This document shows, piece by piece, positions 12,288-22,834 of a DNA stretch of 64,000 nucleotides (position 1 is the stretch's first letter; the number at the start of each line of letters is the position of its first letter). The stretch covers positions 75,120,450 through 75,184,449 of the forward strand of contig OZ020269.1 in the NCBI GenBank assembly GCA_963971225.1. The letters run 5' to 3'. The notes below the pieces were generated by a model, which was not told where the DNA came from, did not search any database, and saw only the letters and a list, made by a program, of their open reading frames with translations. This stretch comes from Melieria omissa (Eukaryota; Arthropoda; Insecta; Diptera; Ulidiidae). A program made the position numbers and the translations under genes.

Positions 12288-13557
12288 CCAGGTATGCGCC
12301 TATGAATTAGGTAATTATTTTTGAAAAAACCACGTTTATTGTGAGGAAATGATTACAATTTTATTCTTCAAAGTAATGGCCATCGCTAGCTACACATTTT
12401 TCCCATCTCTCAGGCAATTTATGGATGCCTCGCCAAAAAAATGTTTCGTCTTTTGCCTGAAACCAATCATCGATCCATTTTTTGACTTCTGCGTGAGAGT
12501 TGAAGCGCCGTTCCGTTAATGCGTGGCCCATCGATGCGAACATGTGATAATCCGAAGGCACCAAGTCTGGTGAGTAAGCCGCATGAGCAAGAGCTTCCCA
12601 GTTGTACGATGCAACCAATTCTTTGGTGGCTCTAGTGCGGTGTGGCGTTGCGTTGTCATCGAGGAAAATCACTTTGTGTTGCCTGGCTTCATATTCTGGG
12701 CGTTTTTGGCGTAAAGCACGGTTCAAATCGGCCAATTGTTGTTGGTAACGTTCACCGTAACCGAAGGTCATACCATATGACACCACGCTGGTCCCAGAAA
12801 ACACATAGCATGGCCTTCTTTCCGAAGCGATCTGGCCTTGCGGTCGATTGCGCACTTTCGCCGCGGTTAACATACGATCTTTTTCGTTTGGGATTCTTGA
12901 AATAGACCCACTTTTCATCACCAGTTACGATTCGATGCAAAAACGACTTTCTTTTGTACCGGGCGAGCAGCATTTCACAAGTGGTTTTTCGGTTTTCTTG
13001 CTGCCTTTCAGTCAGTTCATGTGGCACCCATCTACCGATCTTTAAAATTTTTCCCATTGCTTTTAAACGTTTTCCGACGGTCCGACGGTCAACACCCAAT
13101 TGTTCTGCGAGCTGTTCTTGCGTTTGGCCATCACCTTCATCGAGCAATGCTTGCAATTCGGCGTCTTCAAACTTTTTTGGTGGCCGGCCACGCTCCTCGT
13201 TTCTCACATCAAAATCACCACTTTTAAATTTATTGAACCACTCGTTACACTGTGTGCGACCAAGAGCATGCTCGCCGTAAGCTTCCACAAGCATTCGATG
13301 CGATTCAGAAGCATTTTTCTTCAAATGGTAACACAAAATTAACTGTGTCCGCAAATCGTAATTTGTAGGCACGTAATCCGACATTTTCCGGAGCGTCAAA
13401 CAATGCGTTGTTGGATGAAACTTGACAAATTGTGAACTGAATATTGTTGACATATGACAGAAGAAGTAAACATGACATTTGGTACGGTTCCGAAGTTTAT
13501 AAATATTCGGCTATTTACCGCTAGATGTCGTTACCGGTTTCATAGGCGCATACCTGG
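12288..13557 (-). mobile_element. Mos1-like mariner (mauritiana group), full length
   Basis: The TIR begins CCAGGTATGCGCCTATGAA at 12288 with its complement ending at 13557, and TA duplications lie at 12286-12287 and 13558-13559. The length of 1270 bp is close to Mos1. It is inserted inside the right TIR of the 6840-13577 element. A deletion derivative of the same family lies at 40760-41501. Confidence 0.94.
12361..13384 (-). pseudogene. Mos1-like mariner transposase with one frameshift
   Basis: Read on the minus strand from MSDYVPTNYDLRTQLILCYH (13384), the protein has the paired HTH regions, the WVPHEL linker, VTGDEKWVYF (first Asp), FLDDNATPHRT (second Asp), YSPDLVPSDYHMF (third Asp) and the C-terminal LPERWEKCVASDGHYF motif, ending at 12361. 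Two overlapping frames (13453-12752 and 12921-12361) show a single frameshift between about 12752 and 12800, near the VIWYDL segment. Total length is close to the 345 residues usual for Mos1 transposase. All three catalytic Asp residues are present, so the copy died recently or only by this shift. Confidence 0.92.
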
Positions 13558-13577
13558 TATATGATGAGTTATCTGTG

Positions 13578-14735
13578 CTATCTCTATACAATCTAATTTT
13601 TGACCGCGGTGTATACCCGACAATATGGAAAATGGCAACAGTCATCGCTATACCTAAACCCAAAAAGCCGAGCACTGACATTTTTGGGTATCGCCCAATA
13701 TCTTTACTGCCGTGTACCGGAAAAGTACTAGAAAAAATTGTTGCTAGACGCCTAATGTGGTTTATGTTAAAATATAACCTAATCAGCCATAACCAGGTTG
13801 CATTCAAAAAAGGCCACGGCACTATGGATGCACTATTATACTTCGACCAATTTGTTAAAGGCGCGGTTTCTACAAAAAACCACGTGTCAGTGCTCAGTCT
13901 TGATTATGAAAAAGCCTTCGATAGGGTCGGAGCTCATGTCATATTACAACAAATGGCAAAGTGGAAAGTGGGCACAAAAATATTAAACTTCATAAAATCC
14001 TTTTTATCAAATAGAACATTTCGAGTTAGAATCAATAATTCATTTTCAAATAAACATTATCTATACAATGGTATCCCGCAAGGATCACCACTCTCCGTTA
14101 TCCTGTTTATTATTGCCTTCAACACAATTAGTAATATAATATCTTCATATAAACAGATAAAACACATTGTATACGCAGACGACGTACTTATATTTACTAA
14201 AATTAAAAATCTTACTGTTGTCAATAACTTATTTCAAAACATTTTAAAGGACTTAGACTGGTCGGCAACCTTAGGTACTCGGCTGTCTTACGAAAAATGT
14301 AAAACTTTCCACATATGTAAAAAATTAAGATGTACAAACTTAAATATTATAATTAACAATGTTAATATAGAAAATGTAAAATCACTAAAAATCTTAGGTC
14401 TAATTTTTGACTCAAAATTAACCTTTAAAGAACATGTATTGTATTTAAAAAGAAATATTAATTCAAGGTTGAACATCATAAAGTACCTATCATGTAAACA
14501 TAGCTATATTCACAGCACAACACTCACAAACGTTTGTAAAGCACTAATTTTGTCTTTAATCGATTATGGCCTTATTATTTACGGGTATTGCGCAAAAAGT
14601 ATTGTAAATACTTTACGCGGCCCATATCACGCAGCAGTTCGGCGTAGTATTCGCGCCTTTCGGACGTCTCCAGTAAAGTATATATTAGCAGAGGCTTCCT
14701 ACTATCGAACAACGTCTTAAACACAACACCCTTAA
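13578..14735 (+). pseudogene. I-type LINE ORF2: reverse transcriptase core
   Basis: The frame continues directly from LVTRLL at 6839 with SLYNLIFDRGVYPTIWKMAT, then the fingers motif YRPISLLPCTGKVLEKI, the QVAFKKGHGTMDALLYF block, LSLDYEKAFDRV (catalytic Asp), NGIPQGSPLSVILF, HIVYADDVLIFTK (catalytic Asp pair) and SLKILGLIFDSKLTF (thumb start). The catalytic residues are intact. The frame stops near 14720 just before the TTAA element at 14736. The post-RT coding sequence continues at 15373. Confidence 0.92.
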
Positions 14736-15372
14736 CCCATTTTTTACCGCCCCTAGATCCCGTGGACCGATTTTGAAAATTTTCATAACACAGCCTTTTA
14801 GAGCCTCCGTATGCCATTTCTGCTTTCAAAAAAATTAAACAAATTTTTTTTTTGGGCTGGAGCAGATGTGACTTTTAAGACACGCTGGCAAAATACGTAA
14901 GCCAAATTCGGAAAATTACACATTTTTCAAGTTTAAGTTACTGTTTCTTTTTAACTACGGATCGAAAGTAGTTGCAACCAAGGGGAAAGTTGAATATAAT
15001 GCGATTCCCGTGTTTTTAAGGACACATCAAAATATTTTAAGTTAGCACACGCTTAAAACTTTAGAAAACTGAAAGTTTCATAATTTGTATGTCAACTTTT
15101 TTTGGTAAGCAGTATTAAGTGTTTTATTAAAAACAAAAATTCATTTAGTATTAAAAAAAATTTTTTTTTTAAACCCCTTAAAAAGGTGGTCCTGTTTATA
15201 CCAGTTTTACACTAAGTGAAACCCTAAAATTCGGAAATAGTTGTTCACAGTTTGAAAGCTAATGAATGTAGCTTTCCGATAATGTAAAAATATTTAATAT
15301 GCGTTAGACACTGTTATTTTCAGAATTTTTCAAAGTTGCCGTGCCTTTAAAGACACGGCGGTAAAAAATGGG
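14736..15372. mobile_element. TTAA-flanked MITE (family D), piggyBac-like
   Basis: TTAA duplications lie at 14732-14735 and 15373-15376. The TIR is CCCATTTTTTACCG with its complement at the right end. The element is 637 bp and non-coding. A 22-nt near-perfect palindrome with one mismatched pair (15338-15359, centre CTTTAAAG, arms GCCGTG/CACGGC) lies 13 nt from the right end. A TTAA target and CCC ends are the piggyBac-superfamily signature. It interrupts the I-type LINE ORF. Confidence 0.88.
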
Positions 15373-15671
15373 TTAAGCTGATCCCCACCAAATTCCAATG
15401 CCGCAATAAAATGTTATGGGGCACGATTGCAAAAGCGTCAAAGCACAAACGACAGTTAAGTCACCAATCCGCAATGACCAGGTTCATAGGCTACGCAAAA
15501 TTGTACGGACTTGCGCATAAACCTCTGTACATCAAAACACCAAAATCTCCACCGTGGTTGCTAGAAATTCGTTTCTAGAACATTAGAACAACATACCAAA
15601 CAATTCAAACAAATATTTTTAGAAGCGATAAACCCACTGTCTACAAAGAGCTGGAAGTGCATATACACCTA
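15373..15671 (+). pseudogene. I-type LINE ORF2: region between RT and RNase H
   Basis: After the TTAA element the plus strand continues with sequence reading (with shifts) LIPTKFQCRNKMLWGTIAKA, then a segment including RFIGYAKLYGLAHKPLYIKT and PKSPPWL, as expected for the connection between RT and RNase H in I-type ORF2. A stop is seen after LEIRF near 15575. It ends at the TA element at 15672. Confidence 0.7.
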
Positions 15672-16215
15672 AGTCTGTTTTTACACGGTAGATTGGTTCC
15701 AGAAGAAGCCGTGTAAAATAAGACATTGATCGTATACAAAAATGGGTGATTTGTTCCTAATCTCTAAAACCTATTAAAATTTCTTTACCAAACACGTCTT
15801 ATTGCATTGACAGTTCACAAAATATTAACACGTTTCAATTGCTCTGACCAGTAAATTTTATTGTATGCACATAAAGGGAATTCCCCTAAATTAGTGCTAT
15901 TCACATTTGCTTTGACCAGTAAAAATTGCTTGTACGCGCTAAAAGGGAATTCACTTAAATCTTTAAGCTAGTGTTCGCAAACTATCGATAGCACTATCGA
16001 TACTATCGATGGTTTCAGACTTTTTTCTTTCATAAATACTTTTTTGTGATATGAACATACTTCGCAAAAATTAAATTTGACAAAAAAAATGTAAGTACAT
16101 AAAATTTCAAATCGTGCTAAATGGAATAAAATCGTGTAAAAAAATTAAAAATAATCAAATTTTCAAACCGTGTTATATCAAAACCGTGTAAAAAAAGACC
16201 GTGTAAAAACAGACT
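15672..16215. mobile_element. TA-flanked MITE
   Basis: The TIR AGTCTGTTTTTACACGGT starts at 15672 and its complement ends at 16215. TA duplications lie at 15670-15671 and 16216-16217. The element is 544 bp with no ORF, and contains repeated ACCGTGTAAAA-like units near its right end. The TA target fits a Tc1/mariner-mobilised element. It contains a TATCGATA-rich stretch near 15980-16010. Confidence 0.85.
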
Positions 16216-16257
16216 TAGGTGTACTCAGATGCATCAAAATCCACGCACGTTACGTCG

Positions 16258-18571
16258 CACAATGGGGCAAACATGCCAAAAACCCGCGCATTGCCTATTT
16301 TATGCTGTAATAAATACCTCAATTTGGACATCTCCTTCAGGACTCTTCAGAGATTTGTTCACCATAATTTTATTTGATTTACTGTACCGTGCACCGGCAC
16401 CCTACAGTTGGCAATTAGGTACTTTTAAAATCTTCATTAGTAAAAAACAAAACCAAAGTTAAAGTATTTAAATCGACCCAAACTGACTATGAATACTCTA
16501 GATTGTAGCCACGCCCCCATTTTTTGCCTCCTTTCATAAAACACCCACATAAAACACATACATGTAGGGTAATTCGTATTTAAGCAAAAACTATTTGATA
16601 CGGGTTGATACGGCTCATAACGGGTTAATGGGAAGTACCATGCCCACTTACCGTTATAAATAACCACAAAAGGGCAGATGACGTTGGTAAGTATATAAAT
16701 ATAATACATTTTCCCAATTTAACCAAGTATGCCTTTATGGCAACCCTACTTAAAAGTGGGCGTTCCATGCCCATTTTTACGTCAGAGTTTAGTTAAGTCA
16801 CTCGTAAATTCCACACAAAGTTTTATTGAAATATATTGCCTTTTTCAAGAATCATCCTGCGTACCCGCCGAAAAAATTGATACAAAATATTTTTTTAGCA
16901 TATTTATTAATTCAGGTGATAAATCACATCTATTTTTACTTTATTTATTTTTTTTAATACTATATATATGCATCAAGTGCTATAAACGTACCGACCCATA
17001 CGCGCGTTAAAAAGTTTTTAGTTCATATATATTTGTTTTCTTACTAAGAGAAGTGAATAAATGTCCAAAAATCTAACCATTCCGCAGCTTTCCGCAGACA
17101 AGTTGGTTAAAAATTTTTTTTATGAAGCACTAGTATTCACAGTAAGTGCGTATCCTCATGCATTCATCTTGTTACTCTTGGATAAGTTTTATTCAAGAAA
17201 ACTCAATTTTTAAATTTTCAATGTCTTGTGAAAACAAATACTTAGGTTCAAACGCAATTTTGAAGTTGCAGAATTAGTGTATTTAACCTCCAGTATTAGC
17301 AGCATAACGATTTATACATGAGTTAATTAAATATTTTAGTTTTGTCGTACGGTGCAATATATCTTTGTTTTATAATAAGAAATATAAAATTTTTTATATC
17401 CTTAACTATTAAAGTTAGAAGAACGAAATTCAAGGATGTGGTAGTGTACATATTAGTCCTTAAGATATATTTTTTTCAAAATAAAATATTGGAAATTTTC
17501 AAGGATATTCAAGGATAAAGTTTTAAAAGGACCCTTCCAATACCTCTTCGTCCTTTTACACAAAAAAAAATATTTTTTTAAGATTCTAAGGATTTTTCTC
17601 TTTCATTTGATACCCATATTGTTATTCTACAATGCGCTCAATTTTTTTGAAATAAACATGTCCTTCAAATTTCAAAGTCCTTTTAAAAAAAATCCTGACG
17701 TCGGAGGGAAAAACTAAAAACGCAGTTTTACTACGTTTGGCCCCTAGTTTTGCGAGTATACAGATTTTTTCGTGTGTAAAATTTGTTGTCGCACGGTGTT
17801 ATCCATAAAAGTTATACACCACGAAAGTAGGACATTTTCCTAAAAAAATCGTAGTTTTTGCCCAAACTTTGAGAACTTATATCTTTACAAGAAAATGTGC
17901 AATGGGAAAGAATTATATGTCAAATTAAATGTAGGAATATGCTTATTATATGTAATAATAATAATAATTGATTGGCACGACAGCCCGCTTACGCGAGACT
18001 AAGGCCTAGCTTCCCGCAACCACCCGTGTTGTGCGTGTGAATTTTGTACGCGGGTGGAAGGGACCTACAGTTTTATGCCGGTTCCGAACGGCAGGTTGGG
18101 AGCTTTTTCATAGGCAATTTTTACTCTCAGAGTTTTGCCATTTCCAGCTGAGAGGACAGCCACCGAAAGAGAAAACGAGTTTCCCGTTATTTTTTTTAGG
18201 TGTTACTACATGCAGAATTTGAACTAGCGTCGCTCTGCATGCGACTCGCTTGGACCGCGCACTAACCAACTGAGCCACGGCGGCTGCCGATATTATATTA
18301 TATGTACCAACAATTATTTGATTATATTTAAAAATAACGATTTAATTGACATTTCAGCATCACCATCAAAAAAGTTGCATCGACAAGATGAAATTGAGTA
18401 TAAAAACCCCCAAATTTGAACGGCTATACAGCAGCCAGTTTCGGTCCAATTTACATGCAAAAAGCATTTTCTAACTGCTACATGCATGTAGATTACGAAA
18501 AATAAAAAAAAGGCCCGTAACTTTCAGATTAGCTGTAATGCGCGGGTTTTCGGCATGTTTACCCCATTGTG
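16258..18571. mobile_element. Transib-type DNA transposon, non-autonomous (element 1)
   Basis: The 5-bp duplication CGTCG flanks both ends (16253-16257 and 18572-18576). The TIR is about 38 bp, starting CACAATGGGGCAAACATGCC at 16258, with a few mismatches to the right end. A GC-rich 5-bp CGNCG duplication and a CACWATG start are diagnostic for Transib, the superfamily related to RAG1. Removing it restores the RNase H frame of the host I-type LINE. No transposase was seen; most of the 2.3 kb is AT-rich and non-coding. It carries a SINE at 17955-18295. Confidence 0.88.
17955..18295 (-). repeat. tRNA-derived SINE, full length, ATT-repeat tail
   Basis: On the minus strand the head (18210-18290) reads like a tRNA. 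A box: TGGCTCAGTTGGTTAG. B box: AGTTCAAATTCT. The body follows, with a conserved stretch around GGCACGACAGCCCGCTTACG (plus-strand sense, 17974), ending in an ATT microsatellite at 17954-17970. A perfect 11-bp duplication TATTATATGTA flanks it (17944-17954 and 18296-18306). A 5'-truncated copy lies at 43157-43315. Confidence 0.88.
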
Positions 18572-18576
18572 CGTCG

Positions 18577-19338
18577 TTTGCTATTGTCGACAGCTGTGGC
18601 GCTGTAATAAAAAATGGAATAGCTACACATCCATGCTCTGTATTCACAGCTGAAGCCCTAGCAGTGCAACAAGCGGTATCTTTCGCGGCAATATCAAAAA
18701 ATAGACATATCATTTGATCGGATAGCAAATCATTCATCAACGCAGTTCGCAACATACTTAAGGATGACAAGATCATCTCAATAATAAGAGATCTGTTAAT
18801 CGAAAACGCATCCAAAATTAAACTGATGTGGATCCCCGGTCATACAGGCATCGCAGGTAATGAAATGGCGGACAAAGGGGCTAAGTTGGCATCGAGACAA
18901 CCATTACTGCTCTTCCCTACATTTGCAAAAACTGACGTATACAAAGAAATAGCGCGACTTATTAGCGAGGAACAAGAACTTGACTGGTCCAGCCTTAACC
19001 ACCATTATACAAAAGTAAACAATACGGGGAAAAAACCCCTGTACCCTACCAGCTGCTCTAGCACCGAAATCAAAGCTTTTGTCAGACTACGCATCGGGCA
19101 CACCCACCTTACACATAAATACCTCTTTTCCGGTAACCAACGACCAATGTGTCACTTTTGCAACTACAGCGAATCGTTAGTAGAGCATATACTCTCGCAA
19201 TGCAAACACTTCGAGAAAATCAGAAGAAAAGTACTTAACGGCAAAACCACGTTCGAACTGCTCTTAACAACTAATCAAACAAATATCAAACTAGTGTTCA
19301 AATATCTCAAAAGTTGTAAATTAGTAGATAAGATATAA
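18577..19338 (+). pseudogene. I-type LINE ORF2: RNase H and C-terminal Cys/His domain
   Basis: With the Transib removed, the frame reads SDASKSTHVTSFAIVDS (RNase H first Asp), FTAEALAVQQAV (catalytic Glu), SDSKSFINAV (Asp) and MWIPGHTGIAGNEMADKGAK (His/Asp). An in-frame TGA at 18715-18717 precedes SDSK. The C-terminal domain CHFCNYSESLVEHILSQC is a Cys/His finger usual at the end of I/R1-type ORF2. The stop is near 19336. A short 3' region then ends in a TAA-rich tail. Confidence 0.9.
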
Positions 19339-19465
19339 AAATTGTAATTATTAATAATTAAGTTAATTATACAGCGAGCTGAAGGCCCTAGCAGCCATGC
19401 TCCTCCCTTTCTGTAAAATAAAAATTTTATTGTATTGTAATTGTAATAAATAAATAAATATCTAA

Positions 19466-20430
19466 TGTAAAATTACGTTAACGAACAAGTCTGCAAAAGG
19501 AAAAAATGGGGTAAGGAGGGTTGATTTTTCCTTTGGGTTTCCGAACTCCATCCTAGGGAACAAAGGTATGGCGGGTTAAGACCATCCCATTCAATGAGGC
19601 GATGCTGAGGAATTGAAATAACAGCAGCAATGGTACTTGCTACCATGTCCGTCCGTTATGTCAGGAGTTAAAGCGTGTGCATAAATTATTTGTATGTTAG
19701 TGTATGTGTGTAGGTATAGACAGTCATTTTTTCCTGTGTACAAGAAACCTATGCTGACCGGTTGTAGGCTGCTAGGTCGTCGTTGCGTAGTTAGCTGGTG
19801 TAGCTCCAAATGGTTGTAGGTGAGGCGGTATGACTACTGTGCGGATTTGTTGTAGTGGAACTCACGCCAGCTGAAGCTCGGGATAAAAGAAGCCAGATGC
19901 ACGCGTACAACAAAACCCGCTGGCCCCGTAGTCATACTCGTGCTCACCGATTGAATGTAGGGCGCCGGCATACATACACCATGTGGACGACTAGTGGTGA
20001 CCTGCCACAAGGACTGTGGAGGTGCAGCAGCAGCAGAAGCAAACGTCCAGAAATACAACACCTATATACATAGGACAGAACTTGGCGCTCAACGTGAGGC
20101 CAAATATACATACCGATCTACACATAACAGAAAATGGCGCCCACCGTGGGGCATGCCACATGTAGGTACACACACATACTCATAACAAGCCTTAAAAGGA
20201 AAATTGGTGATATAGCTTAACATCTCTAACTAGTTATGGATAGTTTTGGTCATATTACCATCTTCAATGCAATCGGAAGACGCACGAATTCACACATTTC
20301 TTATAAGAATTTCATATTTGTTTCACCATTTAGCGAGACATTTTTTGAAAAACAGAAGTAATTGATAGCAAAGATATTAACGACATAAATTTATTTGAAG
20401 ATGTGGTGATTTGCGGATGTGTATTGTTGA
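19466..20430. other. Intergenic, no gene recognised; duplicated primer-binding-like motif
   Basis: Low-complexity and GT/TA-rich stretches. At 20079-20099 and 20132-20152 there are two related copies of TGGCGCYCAACGTGRGGC-like sequence. This resembles the tRNA primer-binding site downstream of some insect LTR retrotransposon 5' LTRs. No LTR pair or gag/pol was found. Confidence 0.4.
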
Positions 20431-20436
20431 GTTGGA

Positions 20437-20661
20437 GTGGATTTGTTAATTGGCTCAGGGCTTATATCTGATGAAGATGTTTTTAAAATTAAAAGGAAAT
20501 GCCGTGATATTTACATAAAGTTTCTTGACTCTTTAAGAAAAAGAGTTTACTTAAATGATGATATATTAACCTTTTGGCCAAAGACATACTTCGGTAAGTC
20601 TTGCTGGGTAAAACAAAAACGTTTGTACCAATTGTTTCCAGCTTTTTCGCAAAGAGATTAA
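20437..20661 (+). pseudogene. Short ORF, possible hAT-type transposase fragment
   Basis: A 74-codon open stretch contains KRKCRDIYIKFLDSLRKRVY followed by LNDDILTFWPKTYFG. I do not recognise it with confidence. The pattern of charged helices before a Phe/Trp-rich stretch is reminiscent of the region between the catalytic domain and the C-terminal dimerization domain of some hAT/ZBED-like transposases. Start and end are those of the open frame only. Confidence 0.25.
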
Positions 20662-20769
20662 ATATCTCAAAGAAATTAACCTATACTCAATATAGGAAAT
20701 GAACAGAATATGAAGAACCCAAATCTTTTTTAAAACTTAGTTTCCGTTTTCGCAATTTTCCCTGACTTT

Positions 20770-20935
20770 TTTCACGTTTAGAATTGTAATTTTTAAGCCA
20801 ATAAACCGGTTGACATGATTTTCACTTTGTGGCATTTACAACACCTCACGGCTTCTTTTCTAATGTAATTTATTTTTATAAGTTTTATAAATTATGGAGT
20901 TTTAAAATATGGAATTTTAAGGCCGACAAAAATGC
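20770..20935 (+). repeat. Dispersed repeat, copy 1
   Basis: This aligns with 43516-43690 (shared pieces include GGTTGACAT, CGGCTTCTTTT and AAATATGGAATTTT in the same order and spacing, with about one mismatch in five). It is non-coding and no ends could be defined. Confidence 0.55.
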
Positions 20936-21458
20936 CGACGAAATTTGTTGCCTTGTGTAATTGGAATGGTGGTTTGAAATCAGTTCATATTTCATTCCGC
21001 ATACGTTAGCATGCTGACACACACTTGGTTTTTTTTGGAGAGTTGAATCTTTAACAGAGATAGACTGTGTTTTATTTTGGCTCCGCGAAAAATCTTTTTT
21101 CAAGTGGTTTAATTACCTAAAATTTGTGCTAAGTGCGATAGAAGTGTGTGCGATAAAGTGGCGACTCGCGGTTTACCAAAAGCGTGCGAGTGCTTCCTTG
21201 GACACGATCAATTTCTGGTGCTTTCTTCTCAAATCCCATAGAGGCAGATCAGTGAGTTGTCTCCTTTATTCTTATTTTTCTGTTTATCATCCCGCGATGA
21301 GCTGTAAGCTTATCAGCGGATAAACAAAAATCAGCTGTTTCAAGGCCGTGTTTAGTGCCAAGGCTGAACTGCATTACTCTGCATTACCGACGCCTGCTGG
21401 AAGGGAAAATTTCCAGTAGCCCGTCGATAAGGCAGCGTACACCGAACGGGGGCGGATC

Positions 21459-22834
21459 ATGAGCTTCCACAAGCCGCCCATAGGGGGGCCAGTCGCTGCA
21501 ATAGCTGGTGACTTACAATCACCTTTGGGCTGCCAAACTGTGTCTGCCAAACCTAATAGGACTAACGCTTTTCTGAACACGGCGATGAGCAACCTTGAGC
21601 CCACAGATCCTTTTCGCAGGTGCTCAAAAATCACCCGCTCACCAGATAGAGCTATCAGAGCGAGCTCATCTCCCCCTATCCTTCAAGTTGACGACCAAAG
21701 CGCTATGCCTGAGGATGCCTTTGCAAGGCTAGGACACAAAATTAAGGAACTGATCAAGATGCTTAGCGGTGGCAGACGCACTGTACATGATCCGATGCGG
21801 AATCTGATCGCAGTGATTAGTGACCTCCATGAGCAAGCGGCTCAGCAAAGGCAGCAGCCGCCAGGCAGAATCAGCAGGTGGAATAAAAGCGCATAAACTT
21901 CGCCAATGCTCAAGCCACGACCGGAAATTCCAAAGCGGCGAAGAAACGAAAAGTCGTCTGGACGCCTATCACCGCCAAAAAATTTAGATGGCAGCCTCGA
22001 ACCCGGCAAGGCAACTAACCAAGCTGTGACAAATCGCCCGCAAGTTAGTGATGCAAATGGACTGCAGAGCTCAGAAGGCTGGACGAAAGCAGCTAGCAAG
22101 AAACAAGCCAAGAAACCTATGTCGAGACCTGAAGCAATTATAATTGCCAAAAAAGGGGAAAAGTCTTATAGTGACATCCTGAAGTCTGTTAAGCAATCCG
22201 ACGAGTTAAAATACCTAGGAGAAAAAGTGACGAAAATTAGAAAGACGGCAAAAGGGGAATTATTAATACAACTTACCAGGGGTGAAAATAAGTGTGTAGA
22301 ATCTGTAAGGATGAGATCTGCGGAGTGCTAGGACCAGACGTAAATGTGAAAGCTATGATGGACGTAACGCAAGTTGAAGTAAAGGATCTGGACGAAATAA
22401 CAACGAAAGAAGACGTAGTTGAAGCAATAAACTCGCAGCTTCAAGACGGTGAGCGCGTCGAATTGGGGGCGCTTAAAACTTTGAGGACAGCGTATGCAGG
22501 CACACAAGTAGCGCTGCTCAACCTGCCTGCACGTATAGCAAGCAGACTGCTCACACTGGGAAAGGTGAAAATTGGCTGGGTGAACTGCAGAGTGCGCGAG
22601 CGGAAATTGATAAAGTTGATTGATTATGGGCATATTTCCAAACATTGCAAAAGCAACGACGATCTAAGCAAATGCTGCATGAAATGTGGAAAACCAGGAC
22701 ACTTAGCAAAGGTTTGCGAAAATGACGCTTGCTGTGTTCTGTGCAAGAGACGGTCTCTGGCCGAAACGAACCATGCCCTAAATAGCGGGAAGTGCCCATT
22801 ATACCAAGAGGTTGTTAAGACACAAACGAAATGA
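21459..22834 (+). pseudogene. R1-type LINE ORF1 (gag-like nucleic-acid-binding protein)
   Basis: Begins MSFHKPPIGGPVAAIAGDLQ. An in-frame stop occurs at 21894-21896, then the same frame resumes at 21906 with a Lys/Pro-rich segment (KPRPEIPKRRRNEKSSG). A frameshift between 22292 and 22331 leads to the C-terminal part: EVKDLDEITTKEDVVEAI, then LLNLPARIASRLL, then zinc knuckles CCMKCGKPGHLAKVC and CCVLCKRRSLAETNHALNSGKC. The knuckles and the position directly before an EN/RT ORF identify it as a LINE ORF1 RNA-binding protein. The stop overlaps the ORF2 start. Confidence 0.85.

Larger units (their letters stand above)
6840..13577. mobile_element. DNA transposon of unassigned superfamily, 7-bp TSD
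   Basis: The ends are an 18-bp perfect TIR, CACAGATAACTCATCATA (6840-6857), with its complement at 13560-13577. With the mariner removed the repeat extends a further 9 bp (GATGTCCAG) inward on both sides. A 7-bp direct repeat CTATCTC (6833-6839 and 13578-13584) abuts both ends, and removal of the element rejoins the I-type RT frame. It contains an RTE LINE (8528-11748), a Mos1-like mariner (12288-13557, inside the right TIR) and an older repeat (8082-12235). Its own sequence is about 1.3 kb plus that repeat. No transposase was recognised. Confidence 0.85.
5520..19465 (+). mobile_element. I-type non-LTR retrotransposon, split by four DNA elements
   Basis: Pieces of one ORF2 lie in order on the plus strand: endonuclease 5566-6300, linker and RT start 6310-6839, RT 13578-14735, post-RT 15373-15671, RNase H plus Cys/His tail 16216-16257 and 18577-19338. 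Each gap is a separately bounded DNA element (6840-13577, 14736-15372, 15672-16215, 16258-18571), and removing them with one TSD copy rejoins the coding sequence. The domain order EN-RT-RNase H-CCHC and the TAA-rich tail (19445-19462) are typical of the I clade. No ORF1 was found upstream. Several internal stops and frameshifts, and a gap in the endonuclease, make it dead. Confidence 0.88.

Noticed and set aside
12642..13342. Plus-strand ORFs of 60-108 codons over the Mos1-like mariner
   Set aside because: They are antisense to the transposase frame.
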